Shown here in pieces: positions 17,694 through 26,160 of a stretch of DNA of 64,000 nt. The DNA comes from Shewanella sediminis HAW-EB3. GTDB taxonomy: Bacteria > Pseudomonadota > Gammaproteobacteria > Enterobacterales > Shewanellaceae. Position numbers and translations under genes: made by a program. Position 1 is the stretch's first letter, and each line of letters starts with the position of its first letter. The notes under the pieces are model-generated. The model was given only the letters and a program-made list of their open reading frames with translations. It did no database searches and was not told where the DNA came from. The stretch lies in assembly GCF_000018025.1 (NCBI RefSeq), contig NC_009831.1, positions 1,984,001 to 2,048,000 of the forward strand, in the 5' to 3' direction.

Positions 17694-19211
17694 CTAGTTC
17701 TGAGATGCCACCAGAGCTTGCCAGCCCTTCGGGAGGGGTTTAATCCAGGTATCGATTTGGCACTTTTCTGTCATTAGCCGTTTCGTCTGTTTTGCCTGAG
17801 GTAAGGTCAGGTGTTCTGAGGTGAGATAATAGGTCTCATTGTGATGTCTGATAAGTAAATTAATGTTCTCACAGTGAAACTTGGTTATGTCATCGGGACG
17901 GGCACGTCCTGCATAGATCTGTAGTACATACCAGTTCGGTTGAACCCGGACCAGAGGCTTGGTCGATTGATTACGGTCCACGTTTGATGAAGCTTTAGCA
18001 TCTGCATCCATTTCGGATGATTGAGCGATAAGAGCGTGCTCAGTTTCTTGTTCGATGATTGGCGTCTTTTCCTGCTCGCTGGGCCCATCCACTGCACTAT
18101 GTTCGGCGTTGATAGCACCTTGCGCTTCATTGAAATGTTTCGGGGGGAGCTGGAAGTTCTGCGCTGCTATCGGGTCTCGTTCTTTGAGCCTGGAGCTTTC
18201 TTCTCCATCCAATGCCAACTGCTCTTGGGGGAGGCGGCCTGCCATCATAGCGGTTTCTGTCATAGTCTCTTGTTCGACTCGGTCAGTTGGCTTTTTTGGA
18301 ACGCTGTGGGTTAATGTCAGCGTGAGTATCATTAACACCGCCACAGTCGCGACCGCCATTGCGCTTAGCGTAGCGAAAAGGGAGCGGTCATTGCGTGGCT
18401 TTATTTTAATCGCCGGAATTTGACTGACGGCAGTAGAGATGATGCTTGAATCTATGGTGTTTTTTGATTGAGCATGGCCAATCATCAAAGCCTGTTCACA
18501 GAGCTGGTTAATCATAGAGGGCCGCCCTCCACTGTATCTATGTACAGCCTTTAAGGCTGCGGGAGCAAACAGCGGATCGTGATGGCCTGCCACCCTCAGG
18601 TGATGCTGTATATACGCACTTGTTTCTGATTGGGAAAGCGAAGGGATATGAAGCCTTGCCGTGATCCTTTGCGAGACTTGTCTAAGCTCCTCTTGCCTCA
18701 ACATCTGAATTAACTCGGGTCTGCCAACCAAAATCAACTGGAGTAACTTTTTTGTGTCAGTCTCTAAGTTTGTCAGTAGTCTGAGTTGTTCCAGTACTGC
18801 ACTGCTCAGGTATTGTGCTTCGTCTATGATAACCAGTGTGCTACGGCCCTGAGCATCGTTATTGAGCAAGAATTGACAGAGAAGATCGGTAAAGCACTTT
18901 AGGCTGGGGGTTCCTTCATAAGGAATATTGAGTTTATTGCATACCTTCGCCAATAATTCATGTTCACTTATCGAAGGGTTAGTGATGAAGGCCGTATCGT
19001 GGGTGGTTGATACCTGTTTGAGAAACGCTTTGACTACACTCGTTTTACCCGAACCCTCTTCGCCGGTTAACAGCACGAATCCGCCGGTTTCATTTAAACC
19101 GTAATTCAGACAGGTCAGGGCCTCTCTGTGATGCTCACTGAGAAACAGGTTACTAGAAGAAACTTCGTTCGAAAATGGGTTTTCATTGAGCCGGTAAAAC
19201 GCTTGAAACAT
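17694..19211 (-). CDS. ExeA-like AAA ATPase with TM and periplasmic SPOR-like tail
   Basis: Bitopic membrane ATPase of 505 residues. The N-terminal ExeA/MshM-type AAA domain begins with the typical LNENPFS and has Walker A GEEGSGKTS (50-58), Walker B TLVIIDEAQ (D130, E131) and a sensor-like LVGRPEL. A TM helix at about 278-300 is followed by an acidic, low-complexity linker and a C-terminal segment (about 425-500, WYVLQIYAGRARPDD...) that looks like a SPOR peptidoglycan-binding domain. Such proteins couple ATP use to envelope assembly (secretins, pili) or septum binding. No secretion or pilus genes are nearby, so the partner is unknown. The leader is built from repeats that carry its ribosome-binding site. 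Confidence 0.82.
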   Translation of the reverse strand: MFQAFYRLNENPFSNEVSSSNLFLSEHHREALTCLNYGLNETGGFVLLTGEEGSGKTSVVKAFLKQVSTTHDTAFITNPSISEHELLAKVCNKLNIPYEGTPSLKCFTDLLCQFLLNNDAQGRSTLVIIDEAQYLSSAVLEQLRLLTNLETDTKKLLQLILVGRPELIQMLRQEELRQVSQRITARLHIPSLSQSETSAYIQHHLRVAGHHDPLFAPAALKAVHRYSGGRPSMINQLCEQALMIGHAQSKNTIDSSIISTAVSQIPAIKIKPRNDRSLFATLSAMAVATVAVLMILTLTLTHSVPKKPTDRVEQETMTETAMMAGRLPQEQLALDGEESSRLKERDPIAAQNFQLPPKHFNEAQGAINAEHSAVDGPSEQEKTPIIEQETEHALIAQSSEMDADAKASSNVDRNQSTKPLVRVQPNWYVLQIYAGRARPDDITKFHCENINLLIRHHNETYYLTSEHLTLPQAKQTKRLMTEKCQIDTWIKPLPKGWQALVASQN

Positions 19212-19212
19212 A

Positions 19213-19350
19213 AGAGCCCTCAGCGTCAGTTATGAATGTAGAGTCATCAACGTCTTTTTTAAAGGTAGAGAGCCCTCAACGTCTGCTGTAAATGTAAAGT
19301 CATCAACGTTTCTTTATAAAGGTTAAGAGCCTTCAGCGTCAGTTAAACAC
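19213..19350. repeat. Tandem ~56-bp repeats in the leader of the ExeA-like gene
   Basis: AGAGCCCTCA starts at 19213 and 19269, and AGAGCCTTCA at 19326 (periods 56 and 57). Each unit also holds TCATCAACGT about 32 bases later, so it behaves as a half-repeat of about 28 bp. On the coding (minus) strand the unit reads GACGCTGAGGGCTCTTATG at the gene start, so the Shine-Dalgarno GAGGG belongs to the repeat. Confidence 0.75.
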
Positions 19351-19500
19351 TCAAATAATTTTTCACACTTTTACAAATTTAAAGGGTTATCAACGCCTTT
19401 TGGGAAGTTAAAAGCATAAGTGGCATTTTGAGTTTTAGCAAGTGACCGGTAGAAGAGAAGAAAGGTCGATCTATAAATTGAACTCTATTCAATTTGTATA

Positions 19501-19537
19501 AAATAAAAGGCCTGATAGCGACAAAGCTATCAGGCCT
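19501..19537 (-). terminator. Intrinsic terminator after the S9 peptidase gene
   Basis: Perfect 12-bp stem AGGCCTGATAGC / GCTATCAGGCCT (19508-19519 and 19526-19537), followed on the minus strand by TTTTATTT. It lies 28 bp past the peptidase stop. Confidence 0.92.
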
Positions 19538-19565
19538 ATATAAACAGCTTGACTCTCTTGGGGAG

Positions 19566-21641
19566 TTACTCTGCGTCAGCCTTGGTTATCTGCTCTAATT
19601 TAGCCTCATGATCAAGCTTGTAGTCGGGCATCTCTTTACCATCATTTTTCAGATAGTGATCCATCCAGCGCATCAGACGCAGGTTGTAATCATACTGGGC
19701 AGCGACTTTTTTGTTACCGTGACCTTCACCCGGGTAATAGACCAGGCGTACATCTTTCCCCTGAACTTTCATGTAGCGGTAAAGCTCCATAGATTGAGCC
19801 GGATGAACGCGAGGATCATCTTTACCATGCATGATCAGTAGTGGTGTCTCTGATTGACCCGCCCAGTAGATAGGGCTGCGCTCCAGATACCATTGCCACT
19901 TGTCCCAAGGGTATGAGCGGGCATGTACTAAGTGCATCTCGTTAGAGATATCTGTGGTACCAAACTTAGACAACTGGTTGGTCACACCGACAAACATTAC
20001 GCTTGCGGCGAAATGTTTGGTCAGTTTTGTTGCCGCCCATGCCGAAGCATAACCGCCGTAAGAGCCGCCTGTAATACCGACTTTCTTACTGTCTACTAAC
20101 CCCATGTCGACTAAGTGATCTTTAAAGTCCACCAGATCATCAAACTCTTTACCCGCATAATCGTTTTGTCCAAGTTTAGAGTAGTCGACTCCTTTACCCG
20201 TACTGCCGCGATAATTGGGATAGAAGACGGCATAGCCTTGCGCTGCAGCCATCTGACCCGGACGTGAGTAGTTGGTGACCCAACCATCTTTGTCATGACT
20301 CTCGGGGCCGCCGTGTACCGACATGATGAGCGGGTAACGTTGACCTTCCTTATGATCTAATGGGTAGATCAACACTCCACCAATCTCCACGCCATCACGG
20401 GCCTTGAACTCAATGCTCTCTTGCTTAGCGAAGCGTTTATCGCCTAACCAGCTGTTTGAGTGAGTAAGACGAGTCTGCTTATGTTTGCTGCCACGGAGCA
20501 TAAACACTTCGTTGGGATGCTCGGCTGTATTGCCTTTTAAAGTTACCGTTGCATCCGAATCTGAGATGCTCAGCTTGCCGGCGATAAACTTGCCGCCCTT
20601 AACCACCTCCTTGTATTTAGTCTTACCGGGCTTGATGGTGGCGACTACCGACTGAGTATCCACATTTGCGATTAAATACAGAGTGTTCTCATCGTTAGCC
20701 CACTCAAAATCTGCTACATGGCCCTTGAAGTCAGGCAACCAATCGGTCACTTCACCGCTTTTAACATTCCCCAGGAACAGACGTCCGGTTGCCGGGTCAT
20801 GCTTATCTTCGGCGCCATGGATGGCGATATATTTACCGTCATGGGAAAACTCGGCTGCACCTAATTTCCCTTCGGTAATAAAGGTCGTCACGGTTTGTTG
20901 AGTGGCGATATTGACTATCTGCCACTTCGATTTCATGTATTTATCATCGATCAGAGCAGTTGGCTGAGTCTTGATTAACAGCGTCTCTCCCTCAGGAGAC
21001 CAATGCATATCCGAGACATAATCCTCTATCTCCCACGCTATTGGCTTTAGTGGTTTGTCGGTAACGGCGAGGTCGACAACAAATAGCTGCTTGTTCTTTA
21101 AGTTCTCTTCGTAGATCTCAGCCTTAAAACCCAGCTCCTTAAGTTTCTTCTCTGATTTCTCTTTGGCTGGCATGGCCAATAACGCGATCTGCTTATTATC
21201 TTCACTTAATGAGAAGTGTCCGATATCGGTACCATCGAGAGCCATGGTTTTCAGGGCCTGACCACCATCGAATGGGATCTGGTATAGGGTGACGAATTCA
21301 TCATCGCCCATCTTGGCAAGAAAATAGATCAAAGTGCCGTCTTTTGACCACTGGATCTGCTTGATATTCACTTCGCCCGTGATGTAAGGACGTTCAACGC
21401 CTTTATCGTCGACAATGTATAGCTCGCCCCAATTCAAGCCATCTTTGTCCTGATAAAGTTTTCTCGGTACCGAACGGGTAAATGCTACGCTGTCGCCGTC
21501 AGGGCTGACCTGTACCTGAGTCACCTGTTGAAGTGTTGCCAACTCTTCCGCCGTGATCGCTTCGCTTGCTGAAGCCGAAAAGCTCAGCAGACCGATTGCT
21601 ACCGCTAAAGCATGTTTGGCATGTTTTATCTTGTTGTTCAT
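19566..21641 (-). CDS. Exported S9 family prolyl oligopeptidase
   Basis: Periplasmic or secreted serine peptidase (691 aa) related to acylaminoacyl/dipeptidyl peptidases. From ATG 21641 it has a signal peptide (MNNKIKHAKHALAVAIGLLSFSASASEA). A beta-propeller half (QVSPDGDSVAFTRSVP, WSKDGTLIYF, FSHDGKYIAIHG) is followed by a C-terminal alpha/beta hydrolase with GGSYGGYA (Ser527), HGKDDPRVHPAQS (Asp) and PGEGHGNKK (His). The frame opens 34 codons earlier, but that stretch is AT-rich and would bury the signal peptide. Probably used for peptide scavenging. Monocistronic, with its own terminator. Confidence 0.93.
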   Translation of the reverse strand: MNNKIKHAKHALAVAIGLLSFSASASEAITAEELATLQQVTQVQVSPDGDSVAFTRSVPRKLYQDKDGLNWGELYIVDDKGVERPYITGEVNIKQIQWSKDGTLIYFLAKMGDDEFVTLYQIPFDGGQALKTMALDGTDIGHFSLSEDNKQIALLAMPAKEKSEKKLKELGFKAEIYEENLKNKQLFVVDLAVTDKPLKPIAWEIEDYVSDMHWSPEGETLLIKTQPTALIDDKYMKSKWQIVNIATQQTVTTFITEGKLGAAEFSHDGKYIAIHGAEDKHDPATGRLFLGNVKSGEVTDWLPDFKGHVADFEWANDENTLYLIANVDTQSVVATIKPGKTKYKEVVKGGKFIAGKLSISDSDATVTLKGNTAEHPNEVFMLRGSKHKQTRLTHSNSWLGDKRFAKQESIEFKARDGVEIGGVLIYPLDHKEGQRYPLIMSVHGGPESHDKDGWVTNYSRPGQMAAAQGYAVFYPNYRGSTGKGVDYSKLGQNDYAGKEFDDLVDFKDHLVDMGLVDSKKVGITGGSYGGYASAWAATKLTKHFAASVMFVGVTNQLSKFGTTDISNEMHLVHARSYPWDKWQWYLERSPIYWAGQSETPLLIMHGKDDPRVHPAQSMELYRYMKVQGKDVRLVYYPGEGHGNKKVAAQYDYNLRLMRWMDHYLKNDGKEMPDYKLDHEAKLEQITKADAE

Positions 21642-21867
21642 GTAAATAATGACTCCGGTTATCTTTATTATTAATGTGGTCATCTTGATCTGGTCGGGCA
21701 TTATAGTTTTAATCAATACAAAACGAAAACAAATCTCATACAAAGAGAGCGAATTTCGTTAATGAAACTATTTGCGGTGGATAAGAGAGGGAAGTACTAA
21801 TGTATAGACTCCAAATCCTGTTACGGTATTTAGCCCTGCCGCTTACCCGGCAAGGCTTGGGGAGAGA

Positions 21868-23787
21868 TTAAAACAGGTAACGATACTGAAGCTGTAGTGT
21901 ACGAGGGGCACCCATCGATGCGATAGGGTATTCGGCGCGGTGGCCGTGCTTGAAGATACTTTGTGTCACTTCACTGTCGAAAAGGTTATCTATGGTGAAT
22001 GAGACTTGTTGATTAAGATCTGATGTTAACCAGTATTGCGCACCCAGACTCGCGATAACGTAGTCGCCTGCGGTTAGCCCGTAATCCAGGAATTTACCGA
22101 CATACTTTCCGCTGAGCCAGAAGTTAAGTTCATCTGAAGTGTGATAATTGAGCATACTAAATCCGGTGAACTCCGGTACGCGTGAGATCTGCTCACCCGT
22201 ATCCTGTCGCTCGGCATTGGCATAACCCGCACTAAGCTCAAACTCCAGAGCTTCAGTCAAGTCAGTGACAAGATGAAAATCTGCGCCGAAGCTGGTGACG
22301 TCTCCTGCCACATTATTGTATTGCCAAACCGCATTACCGAGATCGGTCGCTTCAATCAGGTTATCGATATTTCGCCAGAAAGCATCGAAAGTGATATTTG
22401 CCTCTCCCTGAAAGGTGACACCCAGATTAATGTTTTGACTCGTTTCAGATTCAAGATCAGGATTACCTAAGGTGCCGACTTGAGATTGTGACTCTTCAGC
22501 CGTGGGTTGACGGTATCCATTGGCTATAGAGCCCCTAAGCTGCCACTTTTGGTTCAACAGATGGGTAATTCCTAATGAGCCAACCCAGTGTTGGTCGCTG
22601 TCTGAAATACGGTTGAATCTTGCACTCAGTGAGAGAGCCGTATCGGGCAGAGCATTAAATGTGGGCTGGTATTGGACAAATGCAGCATAGTTGTCATCTT
22701 TTACTGCGACAAACTCCATCACTTCATCGGCGCCATCATACTGCTGAAACTCGACACCGGTGAGGAGCTGCGATCCGGTATCGGTAAGGTAATTTGCCGA
22801 TATTGTCGCACCTATATCGGTAAATCCCCAGTAGGAGTTCCAGTAAGCTATTTCTGTATTACCTTGTTTATCTTTCGTTATCTCACTGTAATGTGAGTCC
22901 CACTCTTGATAATGAACCTTGGTTTGTAGCAGTAGTTGCTCACTGGCTTGATATTGCCAGTCGAGGTAGGAGAGTTGCTGCTCTCTATCGTTCTCGCTTA
23001 AGATTGCATTGTAAGCGAGCGGGCGTTCGAGCTTTCCCTTGTTTAGCTGAGTAAATATGCTGACACTATGGCTTTTATTGGGTTGCCAACGGAGCTTGCC
23101 ACTGAAGTTATTCATCTGGTAGCCACGCTCTTTATCTAAAGCGGCCGTCGGTGAGTACTCTTCATCTGGCCAGAGTTGGTATCCTTCAGATTGGCTGCTG
23201 CTGGCGCTTAGCGTGTATTGAAAGTCACCCACCTCGGCATTGACGAAGGCTCCGGCATCATAGCTTGGCAGTGAATCGGCAGATAGGGATACCTCTCCCT
23301 GATCATGGCCTTGGTATTGCTTGGTTATTATATTGATAACCCCGGCTATGGCGTCGGATCCATAGATAGCACCTTGTCCCCCTTTGATCACCTCAATACG
23401 CTCGATCATCATGGGGTTTATCGTGTCTGTATAGGTTGAGCCATAGAGACGGTTATTTAGCCTGTTACCATCAATCAGCCAGAGAATATCTTTCGGACGG
23501 CTGCCCTGAAGAGAGTAATCGGTATCGGTGTGACGACCCGCGCGACCATTAGCAAAAAGCCCCGGTACAAACTGAGTTAAAATCTTATTAATGTCTACAC
23601 TACCGGCTTGAACAATCATCTCCTGACTTATAATGGTAACGTCGCTACCAAGAGCGACATTGTTATAAGTTCCTTCCGTTTGATATTCAATTCCATGAAC
23701 CGATATTTTTTCAATTTTATCATCGGCAATAACATAGTTAGATAATAAGAGTAGAGTTATTGCATAACTTATTTTTAATTTAGACAT
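21868..23787 (-). CDS. TonB-dependent outer-membrane receptor, probably for nickel
   Basis: A 639-residue outer-membrane receptor that would use TonB energy to import a metal complex. It has a signal peptide (cleavage near YVIA-DD), a TonB-box-like KIEKISVHG, a plug domain with PGLFANGRAG, LQGSRPKDILWLIDGNRLN and IERIEVIKGGQGAIYGSDAIAGVINIIT, a 22-strand-type barrel and terminal aromatic LQYRYLF. AAAGGG precedes the ATG. The ligand is inferred from context: it follows nikR on the same strand and faces a nikABCDE-like operon. A BtuB-like or other metallophore receptor is the alternative. A GTAGTATT motif lies 41 bp upstream of the start. Confidence 0.88.
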   Translation of the reverse strand: MSKLKISYAITLLLLSNYVIADDKIEKISVHGIEYQTEGTYNNVALGSDVTIISQEMIVQAGSVDINKILTQFVPGLFANGRAGRHTDTDYSLQGSRPKDILWLIDGNRLNNRLYGSTYTDTINPMMIERIEVIKGGQGAIYGSDAIAGVINIITKQYQGHDQGEVSLSADSLPSYDAGAFVNAEVGDFQYTLSASSSQSEGYQLWPDEEYSPTAALDKERGYQMNNFSGKLRWQPNKSHSVSIFTQLNKGKLERPLAYNAILSENDREQQLSYLDWQYQASEQLLLQTKVHYQEWDSHYSEITKDKQGNTEIAYWNSYWGFTDIGATISANYLTDTGSQLLTGVEFQQYDGADEVMEFVAVKDDNYAAFVQYQPTFNALPDTALSLSARFNRISDSDQHWVGSLGITHLLNQKWQLRGSIANGYRQPTAEESQSQVGTLGNPDLESETSQNINLGVTFQGEANITFDAFWRNIDNLIEATDLGNAVWQYNNVAGDVTSFGADFHLVTDLTEALEFELSAGYANAERQDTGEQISRVPEFTGFSMLNYHTSDELNFWLSGKYVGKFLDYGLTAGDYVIASLGAQYWLTSDLNQQVSFTIDNLFDSEVTQSIFKHGHRAEYPIASMGAPRTLQLQYRYLF

Positions 23788-23817
23788 TATAATCCCTTTA
23801 ATCTGTTTGTACGTTAG

Positions 23818-23835
23818 ATACTGCTGGGTAGTATT
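23818..23835. promoter_or_regulatory. Candidate metal-regulator site upstream of the receptor
   Basis: ATACT (23818-23822) and AGTAT (23830-23834) are inverted around 7 bases and overlap GTAGTATT (23828-23835). The same octamer occurs twice upstream of the nikA-like gene. NikR binding is an inference. Confidence 0.35.
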
Positions 23836-24014
23836 TTTTTTTGCGGAATTATAAATACTTGGATAGTTTAAAAATTGCGCCAGATCATTATTGCATCGTT
23901 TGATGTGAAAAAAATTATAAAAGTATTACTGGTGATATGTGCTTTATTGAAAAGGCGATACTATATAAATAAGTACCGCCTTCATGATGAATCTATTCAG
24001 ATAATCCTAGCGAC

Positions 24015-24425
24015 TTACACAATCCCGGCTCGGCTTAGGCGAGCGACTTTCACTCCCTTAAGCGCAGAAATTTGGTTAACCAATAAGTTGACCTCGGATG
24101 CTTGGCCCTTGATGATGATGGTTTCTAAACAGTTATGATGGTCCACATGCACATGTGTACTGCAAAGCACATGCACCAGGTGATTATGCTGGATCTCTAT
24201 GAGCTTTTCTGACAGTCCGCGTTGGTGGTGATCGAACACTAATGTGAGTACACCAACCACATCTTCCTTGCTGTTATTCCACTGTTTATCGACAATACGG
24301 TCCCTGAATAGATCCCGGATGTACTCAGAACGAGACTGGTAACCACGCTCTTGTTGATCTAACTCAATCTCTTTAAAGAGTGACTCTGGCAGGGATACGG
24401 TAAAGCGGATAGTTTCGTCGGACAT
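24015..24425 (-). CDS. nikR: Nickel-responsive transcriptional regulator
   Basis: Ribbon-helix-helix repressor that binds DNA when loaded with Ni2+. The N-terminal RHH strand and helices are visible (IRFTVSLPESLFKEIELDQ, SRSEYIRDLFRDR). The C-terminal ACT-like metal domain has the ligand set expected from E. coli NikR: H80 (QHNH), H91 and H93 (HVHVDHH) and C99 (NCLE). Length (136 aa) is typical. It lies between the nickel-type receptor and the nik transporter, divergent from the latter by 196 bp, so it is likely to control both and itself. Confidence 0.95.
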   Translation of the reverse strand: MSDETIRFTVSLPESLFKEIELDQQERGYQSRSEYIRDLFRDRIVDKQWNNSKEDVVGVLTLVFDHHQRGLSEKLIEIQHNHLVHVLCSTHVHVDHHNCLETIIIKGQASEVNLLVNQISALKGVKVARLSRAGIV

Positions 24426-24562
24426 AATCGATAGATACTTAAATGCTAATGTAACGCTAGTATCCTATACATATTGTACCAATGCATTAATTGAACTGTG
24501 ATCTCTGTCAAGTATGCTTATTTTATCTTGATAAATAAGTCGTTAAGGGGAGTTGAATAGTT

Positions 24563-24592
24563 GTAGTATTACGAATCTAAAAGTAGTATTAC
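24563..24592. promoter_or_regulatory. Direct repeat GTAGTATTAC x2, candidate NikR operator
   Basis: GTAGTATTAC at 24563-24572 and again at 24583-24592. The repeat spacing is 20 bp, about two helical turns. It lies 30-59 bp before the nikA-like start, where promoter elements are expected. The known E. coli NikR site is a dyad of a different sequence, so the link is inferred from context. Confidence 0.45.
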
Positions 24593-24621
24593 TCATCGTT
24601 TTTCAGAGGTGAGCATCATAG

Positions 24622-26160
24622 GTGAGAACATTATTTGTTATTATCGGTCTGTTTTGTATTTCAGTTTTTGTTAATTCAGCAAATGCTCAGCCTAATACAT
24701 TAACCATAGCTTTAGGTGCCGAACCAGATAGTGGCTTCGATCCTGTTTATGGTTGGGGTAAGTATAATAACCCTCTATTTCAGTCATCGTTAATAAAACG
24801 AGATGATAAATTAAAATTAACTCCGGACTTGGCTTTATCCTGGGTTTTATCTAAAGACAAACTCACTTGGGATTTAAATCTAAGAGATGGAGTGTTATTT
24901 AGTGATGGAACTCAGTTAACGGCTGAAGATATTAAGTTTACATTCGACACTGCTAAAGCTGCTGCAAGTGTTCATGACTTAACTAACTTGTCAAAAGTAA
25001 TTATTACCTCCAATAATTCATTGTCATTTAAATTAAAAAAGCCAGATATAAACTTTATCGACAACTTTATTAACCTCGCGATCGTTCCCGCACACTCTTA
25101 TAATTCAGGTTATGGTCAAATGCCTACCGGCAGTGGGCCATTTAAGCTGGTACGTTGGGATAAGGGGCAACAGTTAATTGTTAAAGTTAATCCATATTAC
25201 TACGGCCAGAAACCATTTTTTGAAAAACTGATCATAGTGTTCAGCGATGAGGAGAGCCGCTATTCGCGCTTAGTTACCGGCCAACTGGACTTGGCGGCCA
25301 TAGCGCCGCGCTACGCACAGGCTTTACCTGCCGGTTTTAAACTCTGGAGTATCGAGTCGGTTGACAATCGTGGGATCTCCTGGCCCATGCCGGGTGTACA
25401 AAGTGACGATATCGGCAATGATGTCACATCTCAATTAGTGATACGTCAGGCGATAGATAGGGTGATAGATCGTGATGTACTCGTGAACCAGTTACTCGAT
25501 GGCCACGCCACGGCGGCATATTCTATTGCCGACGGCTTGCCCTGGGGCCCGGTTGAGACTCCCCTACAGGTGTCTTCCGACAAGCAGTTGTCTGAAGCGT
25601 TAGCGCTGCTGGATAAATCGGGTTGGAAGCTTGTCGATGGCACACGTCAAAAACAGGGTCTTAGGGCGAGCATGACACTCTACTACCTTGCCGGCGACAG
25701 TATCCGTGAGCAGCTGGCCTTAACTGTTGCGCAGATGGTGAAGCCTTTAGGTATTGAGATACATCCGAGGGGGGAAAGCTGGGAGAATATCTATAAGCAT
25801 ATGCATAACCAACCTGTGTTGTTTGGCTTCGGTAGCCATTCGGCCAGTGAAGTGAGGTTTGTGCATCACAGCCAATATCGGGGCCGGGACTATTACAATG
25901 CAGGTTATTACATTAATGCTGAGTTAGATGCTGTGCTCGACAGTGCGCAGCATGCGGCTTCATGGGAGGAGTCACTGCCATACTGGAGGCACGCTCAGGC
26001 ATTGATACGTCAGGATCTTCCCTGGACCTGGCTGGTTAATCTTAGGCATCTCTACGCAGCAAATCGCTGCCTCGATCTCGCCGAGCCGGGAGTCGAACCC
26101 CATGGGCATGGTTGGCCTTTAGCCAATAACATCAGCAAGTGGCGCTGGACATGCCAGTAA
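24622..26160 (+). CDS. nikA: Nickel/peptide-type ABC transporter substrate-binding protein (NikA-like)
   Basis: Periplasmic solute-binding protein (512 aa, SBP_bac_5 family) that would capture nickel, probably chelated, for the ABC importer. The signal peptide ends at NSANA-QP near residue 22. Family blocks are PDLALSWVLSKDKLTWDLNLRDGV, FSDGTQLTAEDIKFTF and GSGPFKLVRWDKGQ. The start is GTG 24622, with GAGGTG 10 bases upstream. The first ~160 codons are visibly more AT-rich than the rest. Assignment to nickel rests on the adjacent nikR and receptor; by sequence alone an oligopeptide binder is possible. The 3' end overlaps nikB. Confidence 0.82.
   Translation: MRTLFVIIGLFCISVFVNSANAQPNTLTIALGAEPDSGFDPVYGWGKYNNPLFQSSLIKRDDKLKLTPDLALSWVLSKDKLTWDLNLRDGVLFSDGTQLTAEDIKFTFDTAKAAASVHDLTNLSKVIITSNNSLSFKLKKPDINFIDNFINLAIVPAHSYNSGYGQMPTGSGPFKLVRWDKGQQLIVKVNPYYYGQKPFFEKLIIVFSDEESRYSRLVTGQLDLAAIAPRYAQALPAGFKLWSIESVDNRGISWPMPGVQSDDIGNDVTSQLVIRQAIDRVIDRDVLVNQLLDGHATAAYSIADGLPWGPVETPLQVSSDKQLSEALALLDKSGWKLVDGTRQKQGLRASMTLYYLAGDSIREQLALTVAQMVKPLGIEIHPRGESWENIYKHMHNQPVLFGFGSHSASEVRFVHHSQYRGRDYYNAGYYINAELDAVLDSAQHAASWEESLPYWRHAQALIRQDLPWTWLVNLRHLYAANRCLDLAEPGVEPHGHGWPLANNISKWRWTCQ

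Noticed and set aside
23875..24138. 87-codon ORF on the plus strand
   Set aside because: Overlaps the 3' end of nikR in antisense and an AT-rich promoter region; no protein-like features.
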